The translations under genes were made by a program, and so were the position numbers. Source: Aegilops tauschii subsp. strangulata (lineage: Eukaryota > Streptophyta > Magnoliopsida > Poales > Poaceae). From it: DNA of 64,000 nt. Below the pieces are notes generated by a model. The model was not told the DNA's origin and ran no database searches. It saw only the letters and a program-made list of their open reading frames with translations. The stretch spans positions 155,100,627 through 155,164,626 of the forward strand of contig NC_053036.3 of NCBI RefSeq assembly GCF_002575655.3. Reading direction: 5' to 3'. How positions within the stretch are numbered: position 1 is the first letter of the stretch; the number at the start of each line of letters is the position of its first letter. This document shows positions 21,423 to 33,149 of the stretch, piece after piece.

Positions 21423-22649
21423 CTGGTTTTATGCGTTGATGCTATGCATGAGTAGAACACAAGTGAGTTGTGGGCGATATAAGTCATACCGCTTACCAGC
21501 ATGTCATACTTTGGTTCAGCGGTATTGTGAGATGAAGCGGCCCGGACCGACATTACGCGTACGCTTACGCGAGACTGGTTTCACCGTTGCGAGCACTCGT
21601 TGCTTAAAGGTGACCGGTGGGTGTCTGTCTCTCTCACTTTAGTTGAACCGAGTGTGGCTACGCCCGGTCCCTGCGAAGGTTAAAACAGCACAAACTTGAC
21701 AAACTATCGTTGTGGTTTTGATGCGTAGGTAAGAACGGTTCTTGCTAAGCCCGTAGCAGCCACGTAAAACTTGCAACAACAAAGTAGAGGACGTCTAACT
21801 TGTTTTTGCAGGGCATGTTGTGATGTGATATGGTCAAGACATGATGTGATATAATTTGTTGTATGAGATGATCATGTTTTGTAACCGAGTTATCGGCAAC
21901 TGGCAGGATCCATATGGTTGTCGCCTTATTGTATGAAATGCAATCGCCATGTAATTGTTTTACTTTATCACTAACCGGTAGCGATAGTCGTAGAAGCAAT
22001 AGTTGGCGAGACGACAACGATGCTGCGATGGAGATCAAGGTGTCGAGCCGGTGACGATGGTCATCATGATGGTGCTTCGGAGATGGAGATCACAAGCACA
22101 AGATGATGATGGCCATATCATATCACTGATATTGATTGCATGTGATGTTTATCTTTTATTCATCTTATCTTGCTTTGATTGACGGTAGCATTACAAGATG
22201 ATCTCTCACTAAAATTTCAAGATAAAAGTGTTCTCCCTGAGTATGCACCGTTGCGAAAGTTCTTCGTGCTGAGACACCACGTGATGATCGGGTGTGATAG
22301 GCTCTACGTTCAAATACAATGGGTGCAAAACAGTTGCACACGCGGAATACTCAGGTTAAACTTGACGAGCCTAGCATATGCAGATATGGCCTCGGAACAC
22401 GGAGACCGAAAGATCGAGCATGAATCATATAGTAGATATGATCAACATAGTGATGTTCACCATTGAAACTACTCCATCTCACGTGATGATCGGACATGGT
22501 TTAGTTGATTTGGATCACGTAATCACTTAGATGATTAGAGGGATGTCTATCTAAGTGGGAGTTCTTAAGTAATATGATTAATTGAACTTGCATTTATCAT
22601 GAACTTAGTACCTGATAGTATCTCGCTTCTCTATGTTAATTGTAGATAA
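21423..22649 (+). other. Copia leader, non-coding
   Basis: The untranslated leader between primer binding site and gag. It would hold packaging and dimerisation signals. No supported frame. Confidence 0.6.
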
Positions 22650-23501
22650 ATGGCCCGTGCTGTTGTTCCGTTGAATTTTAATGCGTTCCTTGAGAAAGCA
22701 AAGTTGAAAGATGATGGTAGCAATTACACGGACTGGGTCCGTAACTTGAGGATTATCCTCATTGCTGCACAGAAGAATTATGTCCTGGAAGCACTGCTAG
22801 GTGCCAGGCCTCCGGCAAGAGCAACGCCAGAAGTTATGAACGTCTGGCAGAGCAAAGCTAATGACTACTCGATAGTTCAGTGTGCCATGCTTTACGGCTT
22901 AGAACCGGGTCTTCAATGACGTTTTGAATGTCATGGAGCATATGAGATGTTCCGGGAGTTGAAGTTAATATTTCAAGCAAATGCCCGGATTGAGAGATAT
23001 GAAGTCTCCAATAAGTTCTACAGCTGCAAGATGGAAGAGAATAGTTCTGTCAGTGAGCATATACTCAAAATGTCTGGGTATAATAATCACTTGATTCAAC
23101 TGGGAGTTAATCTTCCGGATGATAGCGTCATTGACAGAATTCTTTAATCACTGCCACCAAGCTACAAGAGCTTCGTGATGAACTATAACATGCAAGGGAT
23201 GAATAAGACAATTCCCGAGCTGTTCGCAATGCTAAAGGCAGCGGAGGTAGAAATCAAAAAGGAGCATCAAGTGTTGATGGTCAGTAAAACCACTAGTTTC
23301 AAGAAAAAGGGCAAAGGGAAGAAGAAGGGGAACTTTAAGAAGAACAGCAAGCAAGTTGCTGTTCAGGAGAAGAAACCCAAGTCTGGACCTAAGCCTGAAA
23401 CTGAGTGCTTCTACTGCAAGCAAACTGGTCACTGGAAGCGGAACTGCCCCAAGTATTTGGCGGATAAGAAGGATGGCAAGGTTAATAAAAGGTATATGTG
23501 A
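22650..23501 (+). pseudogene. Copia gag with zinc knuckle
   Basis: Starts MARAVVPLNFNAFLEKAKL. One frame (third frame) continues to 23501 through a TGA at 22917-22919 and a TAA at 23145-23147. The UBN2/gag-type body includes WQSKANDYSIVQCAML and LPPSYKSFVMNYNM. A lysine-rich stretch precedes a perfect CX2CX4HX4C zinc knuckle (CFYCKQTGHWKRNC, 23406-23447). Gag would package the RNA. The two stops prevent a full protein. After the knuckle, near 23485, the pol sequence continues in another frame, so a single-base shift separates gag from pol. Confidence 0.9.
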
Positions 23502-25092
23502 TATACATGTTATTGATGTGTACCTTACTAATGCTCGCAGTAGCACCTGGGTATTTGATACTGGTTCTGTTGCTAATATTTGCAACTCGAAACAGGGGCT
23601 ACGGATTAAGCGGAGATTAGCTAAGGATGAGCTGACGATGCGCGTGGGAAATGCTTCCAAAGTCGATGTGACCGCGGTCGGCACGCTACCTCTACATCTA
23701 CCTTCGGGATTAGTATTAGACCTAAATAATTGTTATTTGGTGCCAGCGCTGAGCATGAACATTATATCTGGATCTTGTTTAATGCGAGATGGTTATTCAT
23801 TTAAATCAGAGAATAATGGTTGTTCTATTTATATGAATAATATCTTTTATGGTCATGCACCCTTGAAGAGTGGTCTATTTTTAATGAATCTCGATAGTAG
23901 TGACACACATATTCATAATGTCGAAGCCCAAAGATGCAGAGTTGACAATGATAGTGCAACTTATTTGTGGCACTGCCATTTATGTCATATCGGTGTAAAG
24001 CGCATGAAGAAACTCCATACTGATGGACTTTTGGAATCACTTGATTATGAATCACTTGGTACTTGCGAACCGTGCCTCATGGGCAAGATGACAAAAACAC
24101 CGTTCTCCGGAACTATGGAGAGAGCAACAGATTTATTGGAAATCATACATACAGATGTATGTGGTCCGATGAATATTGAAGCTCGTGGCGGATATCATTA
24201 TTTTCTCACCTTCACAGATGATTTAAGCAGATATGGGTATATCTACTTAATGAAACATAAGTCTGAAACATTTGAAAAGTTCAAAGAATTTCAGAGCGAA
24301 GTTGAAAATCATCGTAACAAGAAAATAAAGTTTCTACGATCAGATCGTGGAGGAGAATATTTGAGTTACGAGTTTGGCCTACATTTGAAACAATGCGGAA
24401 TAGTTTCGCAACTCACGCCACCCGGAACACCACAGCGTAATGGTGTGTCCGAACGTCGTAATCGTACTTTACTATATATGGTGCGATCTATGATGTCTCT
24501 TACTGATTTACCGCTATCGTTTTGGGGTTATGCTTTAGAGACGGCTGCATTCACTCTAAATAGGGCACCATCAAAATCCGTTGAAACGACACCTTATGAA
24601 CTATGGTTTGGCAAGAAACCAAAGTTGTCGTATCTTAAAGTTTGGGGTTGCGATGCTTATGTGAAGAAACTTCAACCTGATAAGCTCGAACCTAAATCGG
24701 AGAAATGTGTCTTCATAGGATACCCAAAGGAGACTGTTGGGTAAACCTTCTATCACGGATCCGAAGGCAAGACATTCGTTGCTAAGAATGGATCCTTTCT
24801 AGAGAAGGAGTTTCTCTCAAAAGAAGTGAGTGGGAGGAAAGTAGAACTTGATGAGGTAACTGTACCTGCTCCCTTATTGGAAAGTAGATCATCACAGAAA
24901 CCAGTTTCTGCGACACCTACACCAATTAGTGGGGAAGTTAATGATAATGATCATGAAACTTCAGATCAAGTTATTACTGAACCTCGTAGATCAACCAGAT
25001 TAAGATCCGCACCAGAGTGGTACGGTAATCCTGTTCTGGAGGTTATGTTACTAGACCATGGACTTTGGTTGACTTGCCTGATGATCGGCTAG
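23485..25092 (+). pseudogene. Copia pol: protease and integrase
   Basis: Protease active site FDTGS (Asp codon 23557-23559). The pre-integrase zinc domain follows (LWHCHLCHIG ... CEPCLMGK, about 23968-24090). The integrase core keeps all three acidic residues: HTDVCGP (24154), SDRGGEY (24343) and NGVSERRN (24451). A TAA at 24742-24744 stops the frame in the GYPKETVG region, after which it reopens to 25092. Around 25060 the protein runs from the usual EVMLLDH block directly into an out-of-frame sequence. That marks a deletion that removed the link between integrase and RT. Confidence 0.9.
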
Positions 25093-26534
25093 CCATTGAA
25101 AATAAATGGATCTTCAAGAAGAAGACTGACGCTGACGGTAATGTTACTGTCTATAAAGCTTGACTTGTTGGGAAAGGTTTTCGACAAGTTCAAGGGATTG
25201 ACTACGATGAGACCTTCTCACCCGTTGCGATGCTTAAGTCTGTCCGAATCATGTTAGCAATTGCCGCATTTTATGATTATGAAATTTGGCAAATGGATGT
25301 CAAAACTGCATTCCTGAATGGATTTCTGGAAGAAGAGTTGTATATGATGCAACCGGAAGGTTTTGTCGATCCAAAGGGAGCTAACAAAGTGTGCAAGCTC
25401 CAGCGATCCATTTATGGACTGGTGCAAGCCTCTCGGAGTTGGAATAAATGCTTTGATAGTGTGATCAAAGCTTTTGGTTTTATACACACTTTTGGAGAAG
25501 CCTGTATTTACAAGAAAGTGAGTGGGAGCTCAGTAGCATTTCTGATATTATATGTGGATGACATATTTCCGATTGGAAATGATATAGAATTTCTGGATAG
25601 CATAAAGGGATACTAGAATAAGAGTTTTTCAATGAAAGACCTCGGTGAAGCTGCATATATATTAGGCATTAAGATCTATAGAGATAGATCAAGACGCTTA
25701 ATTGGACTTTCACAAAGCACATACCTTGACAAAGTTTTGAAGAATTTCAAAATGGATCAAGCAAAGAAAGGGTTCTTGCCTGTACTACAAGGTGTGAGAT
25801 TGAGTAAGACTCAATGCCCGACCACTGCAGAAGATAGAGAGAAGATGAAAGATGTTCCCTATGCTTCAGCCATAGGCTCTATCATGTATGCAATGCTGTG
25901 TACCAGACCTGATGTGTGCCTTGCTATAAGTTTAGCAGGGAGGTACCAAAGTAATCCAGGAGTGGATCACTGGACAGCGGTCAAGAACATCCTGAAATAC
26001 CTGAAAAGGACTAAGGATATGTTTCTCGTTTATGGAGGTGACAAAGAGCTCATCGTAAATGGTTACGTTGATGCAAGCTTTGACACTGATCCGGACGATT
26101 CTAAATCGCCAACCGGATACGTATTTACATTGAACGGTGGAGTTGTCAGTTGGTGCAGTTCTAAGCAAAGCGTCGTGGCGGGATCTACGTGTGAAGCGGA
26201 GTACATAGCTGCTTCGGAAGCAGCAAATGAAGGAGTCTGGATGAAGGAGTTCATATCCGATCTAGGTGTCATACCTAGTGCATCGGGGCCAATGAAAATC
26301 TTTTGTGACAATACTGGTGCAATTGCCTTAGCAAAGGAATCCAGATTTCACAAGAGAACCAAGCACATCAAAAGAGGCTTCAATTCCATCCGGGATTTAG
26401 TCCAGGTGGCAAACATAGAAATTTGCAAGATACATACGGATCTGAATGTTGCAGACCCGTTGACTAAGCCTCTTCCACGAGCAAAACATGATCAGCACCA
26501 AGACTCCATGGGTGTAAGAATCATTACTATGTAA
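25093..26534 (+). pseudogene. Copia pol: reverse transcriptase and RNase H
   Basis: Continues in a different frame after the deletion near 25060. A TGA at 25161-25163 (in the VYKARLV block) and a TAG at 25614-25616 interrupt it. RT motifs: FSPVAMLKSVRIMLAIAA, QMDVKTAFLNGFL and the catalytic YVDD at 25551-25562. RNase H: YVDASFDTD, CEAEYIAASEA and CDNTGAIALAK, ending with a TAA at 26532-26534. The N-terminal fingers region of RT is missing. The enzyme would make the cDNA, but cannot be functional here. Confidence 0.9.
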
Positions 26535-26552
26535 TCTAGATTATTGACTCTA

Positions 26553-26567
26553 GTGCAAGTGGGAGAC
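26553..26567 (+). other. Copia polypurine tract
   Basis: GTGCAAGTGGGAGAC sits directly before the 3' LTR, the usual plus-strand primer site in this family. Confidence 0.75.
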
Positions 26568-28303
26568 TGAAGGAAATATGCCCTAGAGGCAATAATAAAG
26601 TATTATTTATTTCCTTATATAATGATAAATGTTTATTATTCATGCTAGAATTGTATTAACCGGAAACATAATACATGTGTGAATACATAGACAAACAGAG
26701 TGTCACTAGTATGCCTCTACTTGACTAGCTCGTTAATAAAAGATGGTTATGTTTCTTAGCCATAGACATAAGTTGTCATTTGATTAACGGGATCACCTCA
26801 TTAGGAGAATGACGTGATTGACTTGACCCATTCCGTTAGCTTAGCACTCGATCGTTTAGTATGCTGCTATTGCTTTCTTCATGACTTATACATGTTCCTA
26901 TGACTATGAGATTATGCAACTCCCGTTTACCGGAGGAACACTTTGTGTGCTACCAAACGTCACAACGTAACTGGGTGATTATAAAGGTGCTCTACAGGTG
27001 TCTCCAAAGGTACTTGTTGGGTTGGCGTATTTCGAGATTAGGATTTGTCACTCCGATTGTCGGAGAGGTATCTCTGGGCCCACTCGGTAATGCACATCAC
27101 TATAAGCCTTGCAAGCATTGTAACTAATGAGTTAGTTGCGGGATGATGTATTACGGAACGAGTAAAGAGACTTGCCGGTAACGAGATTGAACTAGGTATC
27201 GAGATACCGACGATCGAATCTCGGGCAAGTAACATACCGATGACAAAGGGAACAACGTATGTTGTTATGCGGTCAGACTTATAAAGATCTTCGTAGAATA
27301 TGTGGGACCAATATGAGCATCCAGGTTCCGCTATTGGTTATTGACCGGAGAGGTGTCTCGATCATGTCTACATAGTTCTCGAACCCGTAGGGTCTGCACG
27401 CTTAACGTTACGATGACAGTTATATTATGAGTTTATATGTTTTGATGTACCGAAGGTTGTTCGGAGTCCCGGATGTGATCACGGACATGACGAGGAGTCT
27501 CGAAATGGTCGAGACATAAAGATTGATATATTGGAAGCCTATGTTTGGTCATCGGAAGTGTTCCGGGTGAAATCGGGATTTTTCCGGAGTACCGGGAGGT
27601 TACCGGAACCCCCCGGTAACTTAATGGGCTTTAGTGGGCCTAGGTGGAAGAGAGGAGAGGAGGCTAGGGCAGGGCTGCGCCCCCCTTCCCCCCAATCCAA
27701 ATAGGACAAGGAGAGGGGGGGCGGCGCCCCCCTTCCTTCCTCCCCTCCACCTCTTCCCCTCTTGCACTCCTAGTCCAACATGGAAAAGGGGGGAGTCCTA
27801 CTCCCGGTAGGAGTAGGACTCCTCCTGGCGCGCCTCTCCTCCCTTGGCCGCCGGCCTCGCCCTTGCTCCTTTATATACGGGGGCAGGGGGGCACCTCTTC
27901 ACACACAATTGATATACGATATTTTAGCCATGTGCGGTGTCCCCCTCCACCATATTACACCTCGATAATATCGTTGCGGAGCTTAGGCGAAGCCCTGCGT
28001 CGGTAGAACATCATCATCGTCACCACGCCGTCGTGCTGACGAAACTCTCCCTCAACACTCGGCTGGATCGGAGTTCGAGGGACGTCATCGAGCTGAACGT
28101 GTGCTGAACTCGGAGGTGCCGTGCGTTCGGTACTTGATCGGTCGGATCGTGAAGACGTACGACTACATCAACCGCGTTGTGTTAACGCTTCCGCTTTCGC
28201 TCGACGAGGGTACGTGGACAACACTCTCCCCTCTTGTTGCTATGCATCACCATGATCTTGCGTGTGCGTAGGAATTTTTTTGAAATTACTACGTTCCCCA
28301 ACA
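26568..28303 (+). repeat. 3' LTR of the Copia element
   Basis: 1736 bp, starts TGAAGGAAATATG and ends TTCCCCAACA (canonical CA kept). It is very similar to the 5' copy over its full length. Differences are scattered, with small indels in the C-rich run near 27685 and one missing base near 27306. Confidence 0.94.
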
Positions 28304-28350
28304 TAACGAAGGTAGTAGGGACGAGGAGTATACGGAGGGAGTAGTAAATT

Positions 28351-28497
28351 TTTCTCCTCGTCCTGCGGGCCACCGCGTGCATGGGCGAGGGAGCAGGCGT
28401 AAGGCGGAGCAAGCTTCACCTCATCCTGCAAGCCACCGCGCCCGTGGGCGGGGGAGATGGCGTACTAAGCAAGCTTCTCCTCGTTCTGCGAGTTGAC
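28351..28497 (+). repeat. Tandem repeat, about 60 bp, 2.4 copies
   Basis: TTCTCCTCGTCCTGCGGGCC at 28351, TTCACCTCATCCTGCAAGCC at 28414 and TTCTCCTCGTTCTGCGAG at 28473 begin successive copies. Each unit includes GTGGGCGAGGGAG or a variant. Confidence 0.72.
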
Positions 28498-28499
28498 GG

Positions 28500-30276
28500 G
28501 ACACATCAAAAGTACTCCAGTGTATATAGCCTTGCCTCTAAGGTAGGCCCCACATGGTTTGCCTCTTTTTTTAACATAACACGTCAAGTCGCAATTTGTT
28601 TGTTCACCCGTGGTAGACGATCCTCCCTCCACCAAGTGGAAAACCAGTACACGTGCCAAATTACCACGTGGGCGGCCTTTTTCGTACAGAAATGAGCTCC
28701 ACCGTGTACCCGCGCGGGTGTGGTTGGGAAAGAGACGGGAGTACGTGCTCCGTGCATGCACCTCTTCTCTTCGTGCACGTCCCCCACCTACGTGGGTGTG
28801 TGTGAGAGATACAAACCGCATTCGTGAGTGTTTTTTGTTTTGGAGTGGGGGTGGGGTGGGGGGTTGATTTCGTGAATTATTTGTGGGAATATGTGTCGAT
28901 GACATCTCAAACAAAATTTTGCATGCAATGTGTGTGAAATGGAGGCCTATCCATATCATACATAGAGGGTCGGGCAATCCACGAGAAGAGAGGGAGCGGT
29001 CATAGCTATCGATAGAGTCGAAGAGAGGATCAAGTGGGTGGGTGCGAGATCGATGAAGAGAGCCATCGAAATTGTGTGTGTGTGTGCAAGTCAAAGATAT
29101 AGGGCGACTGGCCTACCGGAACGTTAGAGGGCACATGTCAAGTTTGTGTGTGGCAGGGAGACATGACTAGAGCGCTCGATGTATCGGTGTGTGGGGGGGA
29201 GGGGGTGGGGGGAGGGGTAGGTAGAGGCCTAACTATAGAGGTAGAACGACTTGTATATGTGTTGAGAAGGAGAGACCCAGCTATGTCTTGAGGGAGATCG
29301 GTCGACATCCATACATAACTGAAGGACGGGAAATATGATGGGACAGAGAGATAGAGGAGAGAGAGAGGGAGGGAGAGGGAGGGAGAGGGGTAGAGTGCTG
29401 GATGGGTGATGGAGTTGCTTCTCGAAGATGGTGGGAGAGGCCTACTAGACAAAGTGAGGGTGGAACTACAATGTTATCAATAAGAGTGGGGATGTGTTTC
29501 TGTGTGTGCCTGTGCGTGATAGATCTGTCGGGACGCATCCATGGATGATGAAGGGGAACCATGTTTTTGGTAAGAAAACCTAACTAGATTGGTAGATCAA
29601 TTGTTGTTTGCTGGAGGAAGGGAGAGACACAACTAATGAGGTAGATCGATTGACGTGTGGGTAAAAACGAGTTATAAGGACCTAGATAGCTATATGTATA
29701 GCGAGAGATCAGTCGGTGTACGTCCATTTGTTAGAGGCAAATAAGGCCCAGCGAGATGGATAGACAGAGAGAATGGAGCTAGGAGGTGGTGCGAGAGGCC
29801 CAACTACTAGCTAGATAGGGGGAGGAGTGTGCGGTTGTGAGACTGATGAAAAGAGGGGCGAGAGTTTACATGTGTGTCTGACCGTATGAGAGACACGAGG
29901 CAAGGACACATAAAGGAGGAGATTGAAGGTGTGTGTGTATGTTGTAGGCAGGCATCGCTGGAGAGGTTTATCGATCGGTGTGTGTCGGAAAGGAGTTGTG
30001 GAGACTCTGGGAGAACGACCTAAAGAAAAAAAATGAATGTGCCCGGTGGATAGAATGCCGAGGGAGGGGGAGGGCGAGGAGGGCGTATGCATGCACGAGA
30101 GAAAGTTATTGGTAGCTACAAAGGTTAGAGGATTGTGTGGGTGTAAGAGACTAACAAAGATCATAATTTGATATGAAAGCGGATTCATATATTTGAATAG
30201 GAGATCATAGTGTTTTAAACATTGCATGCATGAATATAGCGGTGATACACGTGTTGTGCACATGTTATACCATAAT
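28500..30276. other. Unassigned purine-rich DNA
   Basis: No gene found. From about 28800 to 30100 the plus strand is strongly enriched in G and A, with GAGAGAG, GTGTGTG and GGGGTGGGG runs (for example 28848-28863, 29190-29220, 29340-29395). Phrases such as GAGAGGCCCAACTA and GGTAGATCGAT recur near 29224, 29427, 29640 and 29792, suggesting a very degraded repeat. Minus-strand frames here are proline/serine/threonine-rich by composition only. Confidence 0.5.
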
Positions 30277-30505
30277 GTGATAATGCATGGCGTTTTACAA
30301 CTCACAGCTAAATGTGGAACAATCTAAACCACACTATACATCAAACAATCTCACATTTTATTTGAATTTGTGATAATGTGTGGCGTTTGCAGCTTACAAC
30401 TAAATATCGAACAATCTAAACAATACTATATATCGAACATTCTCACATTTTATTTGAATTTGTGGTAATGTGTGGTGTTTGCAACTCACATCTAAATACT
30501 TGTAG
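30277..30505 (+). repeat. 93-bp tandem repeat, 2.4 copies
   Basis: GTGATAATGCATGGCGTTT at 30277, GTGATAATGTGTGGCGTTT at 30370 and GTGGTAATGTGTGGTGTTT at 30462 begin units that end CTCACATTTTATTTGAATTT. Spacing is 93 and 92 bases. Confidence 0.88.
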
Positions 30506-31261
30506 GCGTAGGGGGCGGGGGCACCATACATAATGTGATAAACACATTATACATATGAGACATGGTTTAGATTATGAAGATCTAGCTAGAGCTAGAAATG
30601 TAATGTGATTCGAAATCAAAATAAAGTGGATTCAAAAAATCTAGTTCGAGTTCATATAGTACACATAGTTCATATGTAAATCGGGACTAATCATGTGGTG
30701 TGCTGTGAAGATAATACACAAACGATGGTTTAACTTGACAATAATGATGATTGTAGATCTTATTAAAACAGAGAAAAGAATTCAAATGCTTTGACTCACA
30801 ACAATCATTACTGTAGATCTTATTCAAATAGAGAAACGAATTCAAATTTAGTTCATATTGAAGCGGTAGTATATACGTTTGGAATGCACTAAAACGTTCA
30901 TTTCTGTAGTAGGTTGCATGCATTATACATGTAGCGAAATATTTTAATCGAACATAACATGAATTCAAAGTTTTGAATGACATTTGTAGTGCGCATTGAT
31001 TTGGTACAGTACACGTTAGGCTTGTCCGGAAATTTCAACGCACGCCTTGTTAGCCCAAAATATTTAAGATATATCTTTGTCTCGTTGTGCTCCGACAACT
31101 CCCTCCATCTCAACCCGCGCCTTGCTATTCCGAAATTACAACGCGCGCGAAAACTCCCACCTCCTGTGAAATCCCGACACGCGAAATGCTCGTGGTACCC
31201 CTGAACTGAAAGAACCTCCTCAAATCGGTGGGGGTACTTTCGTAACTTACCCCACATTTAG
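30506..31261. other. AT-rich DNA upstream of locus A
   Basis: A direct duplication of GTAGATCTTATT...GAGAAA.GAATTCAAAT lies at about 30751-30789 and 30812-30847. From 31080 the sequence becomes GC-richer and includes TACTTTCGTAACTTACCCCA. This resembles repeated segments before gene B (58225, 58430, 58624) and probably belongs to the 5' region of locus A. Confidence 0.5.
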
Positions 31262-31644
31262 GACAAGCGCGTCTCTAAGCCATGGTTCCCCACTGCCATC
31301 CCATCCGCCCACCCATTCGTACACCGAGGCCGCAAAAACCCGCGACAAAACCCCACAACCTGCTCCGTCCGCCACCCAGCCGGAGCCTCTTCCCCGACGA
31401 CGTCGTCCACAGCAACACCTCGACGTCCCTCATCCACCGTACTGGATGAGGATCCATCGTCGATCTCATCGTCCAACCGGTTCAGCCACCCCGTCCTCCA
31501 CCTCCAAGGAGCTGCCCCGACGTTCCCCTCGTCTTTCGCACCACCTCCATTCCCACACCGCCGTCTTCACCTGCACCACCGGAAGAGCATCATCATCACC
31601 GTTTCCTCTGATGAAGCTGCGGCCCAATCGGCGCCACCAAAGAG
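31262..31644 (+). other. Locus A exon P1 (proline/serine-rich)
   Basis: Open in the frame that ends VSSDEAAAQSAPPK then AG/GT at 31644/31645. It is rich in Pro, Ser, Thr and basic residues. It aligns in layout with the first exon of gene B (58663-59038): both have ATGGTTCCC, then CCCATTC.TACACCG, then CTCCGTCCGCCACCC, and both end near a (A)AGAG/GT donor. Confidence 0.5.
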
Positions 31645-31898
31645 GTTGTACACTAATCGCCGCATTTCTCTTTGATTCGACCTCATGGTGCTGCCGGCCA
31701 CTTCCTCCACGGCGTCGCTCCCTCGGCGGCGACGTCCACATCAGTAGGAGCTGCTGCTGCTTTAGCTCTCGCTCGCGCTGCTGCTCTGCTCTTGCTCTCA
31801 GTCCCCTGCCTGGTCTGCTCTTGCTATTGCTCTTGCTCGCGCTGCTGCTCTCGCTCTTGCTCTTGTTTGCGATGCTGCTCCGAATGAGCTACACTTCA

Positions 31899-32345
31899 AT
31901 CGACTGAATCGACTTTTGGGTCAATCGATTTTCAGGGGGTGGGGGAGGGCTCGCCGGGGTGAAGGAAGAGCCAGCCGCAGCGGGGAGGGGGGCTCGCCGG
32001 AGATGTACCCCACTATCTATCTTAGGGTTCAGGATGGGGGCGGTGGTCGTCGGTGGTGGCGGGGCATTGGCGGGGCGGTGGCGTGGGGATCACCGGAGAA
32101 AAAGCTCGGCACAGGGGGGCCTACAGGGATGGCCGGGGCGGTGGCGGACCGGCGGTGGGGAGTGTTTTCGGGGCGGGCGGGGCGGCGCACCGCCGGCCGC
32201 AGGCGGCGGGGGGCTGCTGTTTGGCCGGTGGTGGCTGGCGGCTCAGGGGGGTGGAGGTTGAAGATGAACTGCAAGCCCTTGATTTCGTATCCAACGGCTG
32301 CAAAATCGACTGACCAGAGATGAAAAAGTCAGTCGATCGACGTGT
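31899..32345. other. G-rich insert-like segment
   Basis: Bounded by related inverted phrases (TCAATCGACTGAATCGAC near 31899 and TCAGTCGATCGACG near 32324). It is strongly G-rich on the plus strand (GGGGGTGGGGGAGGG, GGGGCGGGCGGGGCGG) and could form G-quadruplexes. The many open frames are composition artefacts. It may be a small transposon inserted in locus A, but no target duplication is clear. Confidence 0.35.
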
Positions 32346-32363
32346 AGCCTCACCTTGCTAGTG

Positions 32364-32427
32364 CGTTCAGTTTCGACAGCAAAATTCAGTTTCGACAGTT
32401 AAGTTCAGTTTCGACAGTTAAGTTCAG
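32364..32427 (+). repeat. Short tandem repeat GTTCAGTTTCGACAG
   Basis: Three near-identical copies of a 19-20 base unit (GTTCAGTTTCGACAGTTAA), in an inferred intron of locus A. Confidence 0.8.
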
Positions 32428-32553
32428 AGATGAACGGCTGATGTATTTTACAACTAGCACTTTTTGGTTATGTATTTTACGTCATGTATTGGAGATGCTA
32501 TTAGAATTCCACTCAGGTTAACGTTGTTCGTTGTCTCTCTTGTCCTGCTTCAG

Positions 32554-32739
32554 CCTCGGCGTCGTACAACTCACCGGAGCTGCTCCAACGACGAAACCCT
32601 CCATCACAGTGGAGCAGTACCTCGGGCTCCATCTCCAGACGCCTAAGATCTTCTTCCCCTCCTCCAACAGCAAAGTCAGCCGGAGCATCCTCACCGGCCA
32701 ACCCAATCACGTTGAGATCGACATGGCTTCGCCAAAGAG
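32554..32739 (+). other. Locus A exon P2
   Basis: A strong acceptor (CTCTCTTGTCCTGCTTCAG) precedes 186 bases, exactly 62 codons in phase 2-2, ending AAAGAG/GTTGTAC, the same donor as P1. The frame includes TTKPSITVEQYLGLHLQTPK and IFFPSSNSKVSRSI. The symmetric phase means it can be repeated or skipped without a frame change. Confidence 0.6.
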
Positions 32740-33149
32740 GTTGTACACTTGTTGCATCTCTTTTTTACTCTACATGTTATATATATTGTCCACTGAGCAC
32801 ACGGATTTGTTCCTTTATTGTCTCCTTGAAAGAAAAAACATAGAAATTTTAATTTTCACTTGTCCTCCTTTTCAAATTCCTATTCATGAAGCACAAGACT
32901 AAGAGATAGTAGCATAATAGCATTATAACCATACATTTTCTTGTGGTTTGACTTAATCTCACCATGCTTCTTTGCATCCTGTGATCTTCCAATTGTTGTG
33001 AGTCAAACACCCAGATTGGCAGAAATCCTGTGTTTTTAAGTTCTCTGTTTTGCACGTGCATTCCTATCCTATTCCTGTCTATTTCCTATCCCTGCATTGT
33101 TGGAATCCTCCAATTCAAACGAGCCCTTACAATATTACTTCTCTTACAG

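Larger units (their letters stand above)
19668..28303 (+). mobile_element. Full-length Ty1/Copia element, Angela/BARE type
   Basis: 8636 bp with two similar LTRs (1742 and 1736 bp), an initiator-Met primer binding site, gag, protease, integrase, RT and RNase H in Copia order, and a polypurine tract. The flanks are TAACC (19663-19667) and TAACG (28304-28308), a 5-bp target duplication with one change. By eye about 40 substitutions separate the LTRs, roughly 2-3 percent. The LTR start (TGAAGGAAATATGCCCTAGA) is one I associate with the Angela family of wheat. The coding region is disabled by several stops, a one-base shift and a deletion in RT. Confidence 0.95.

Noticed and set aside
28465..29452. 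Minus-strand proline/serine/histidine-rich frames
   Set aside because: Produced by the purine-rich plus strand; composition artefact with no recognisable protein.
31916..32323. Glycine/arginine-rich frames in the G-rich segment
   Set aside because: Open only because of G-rich, stop-poor composition; no start context, domain or conservation hint.
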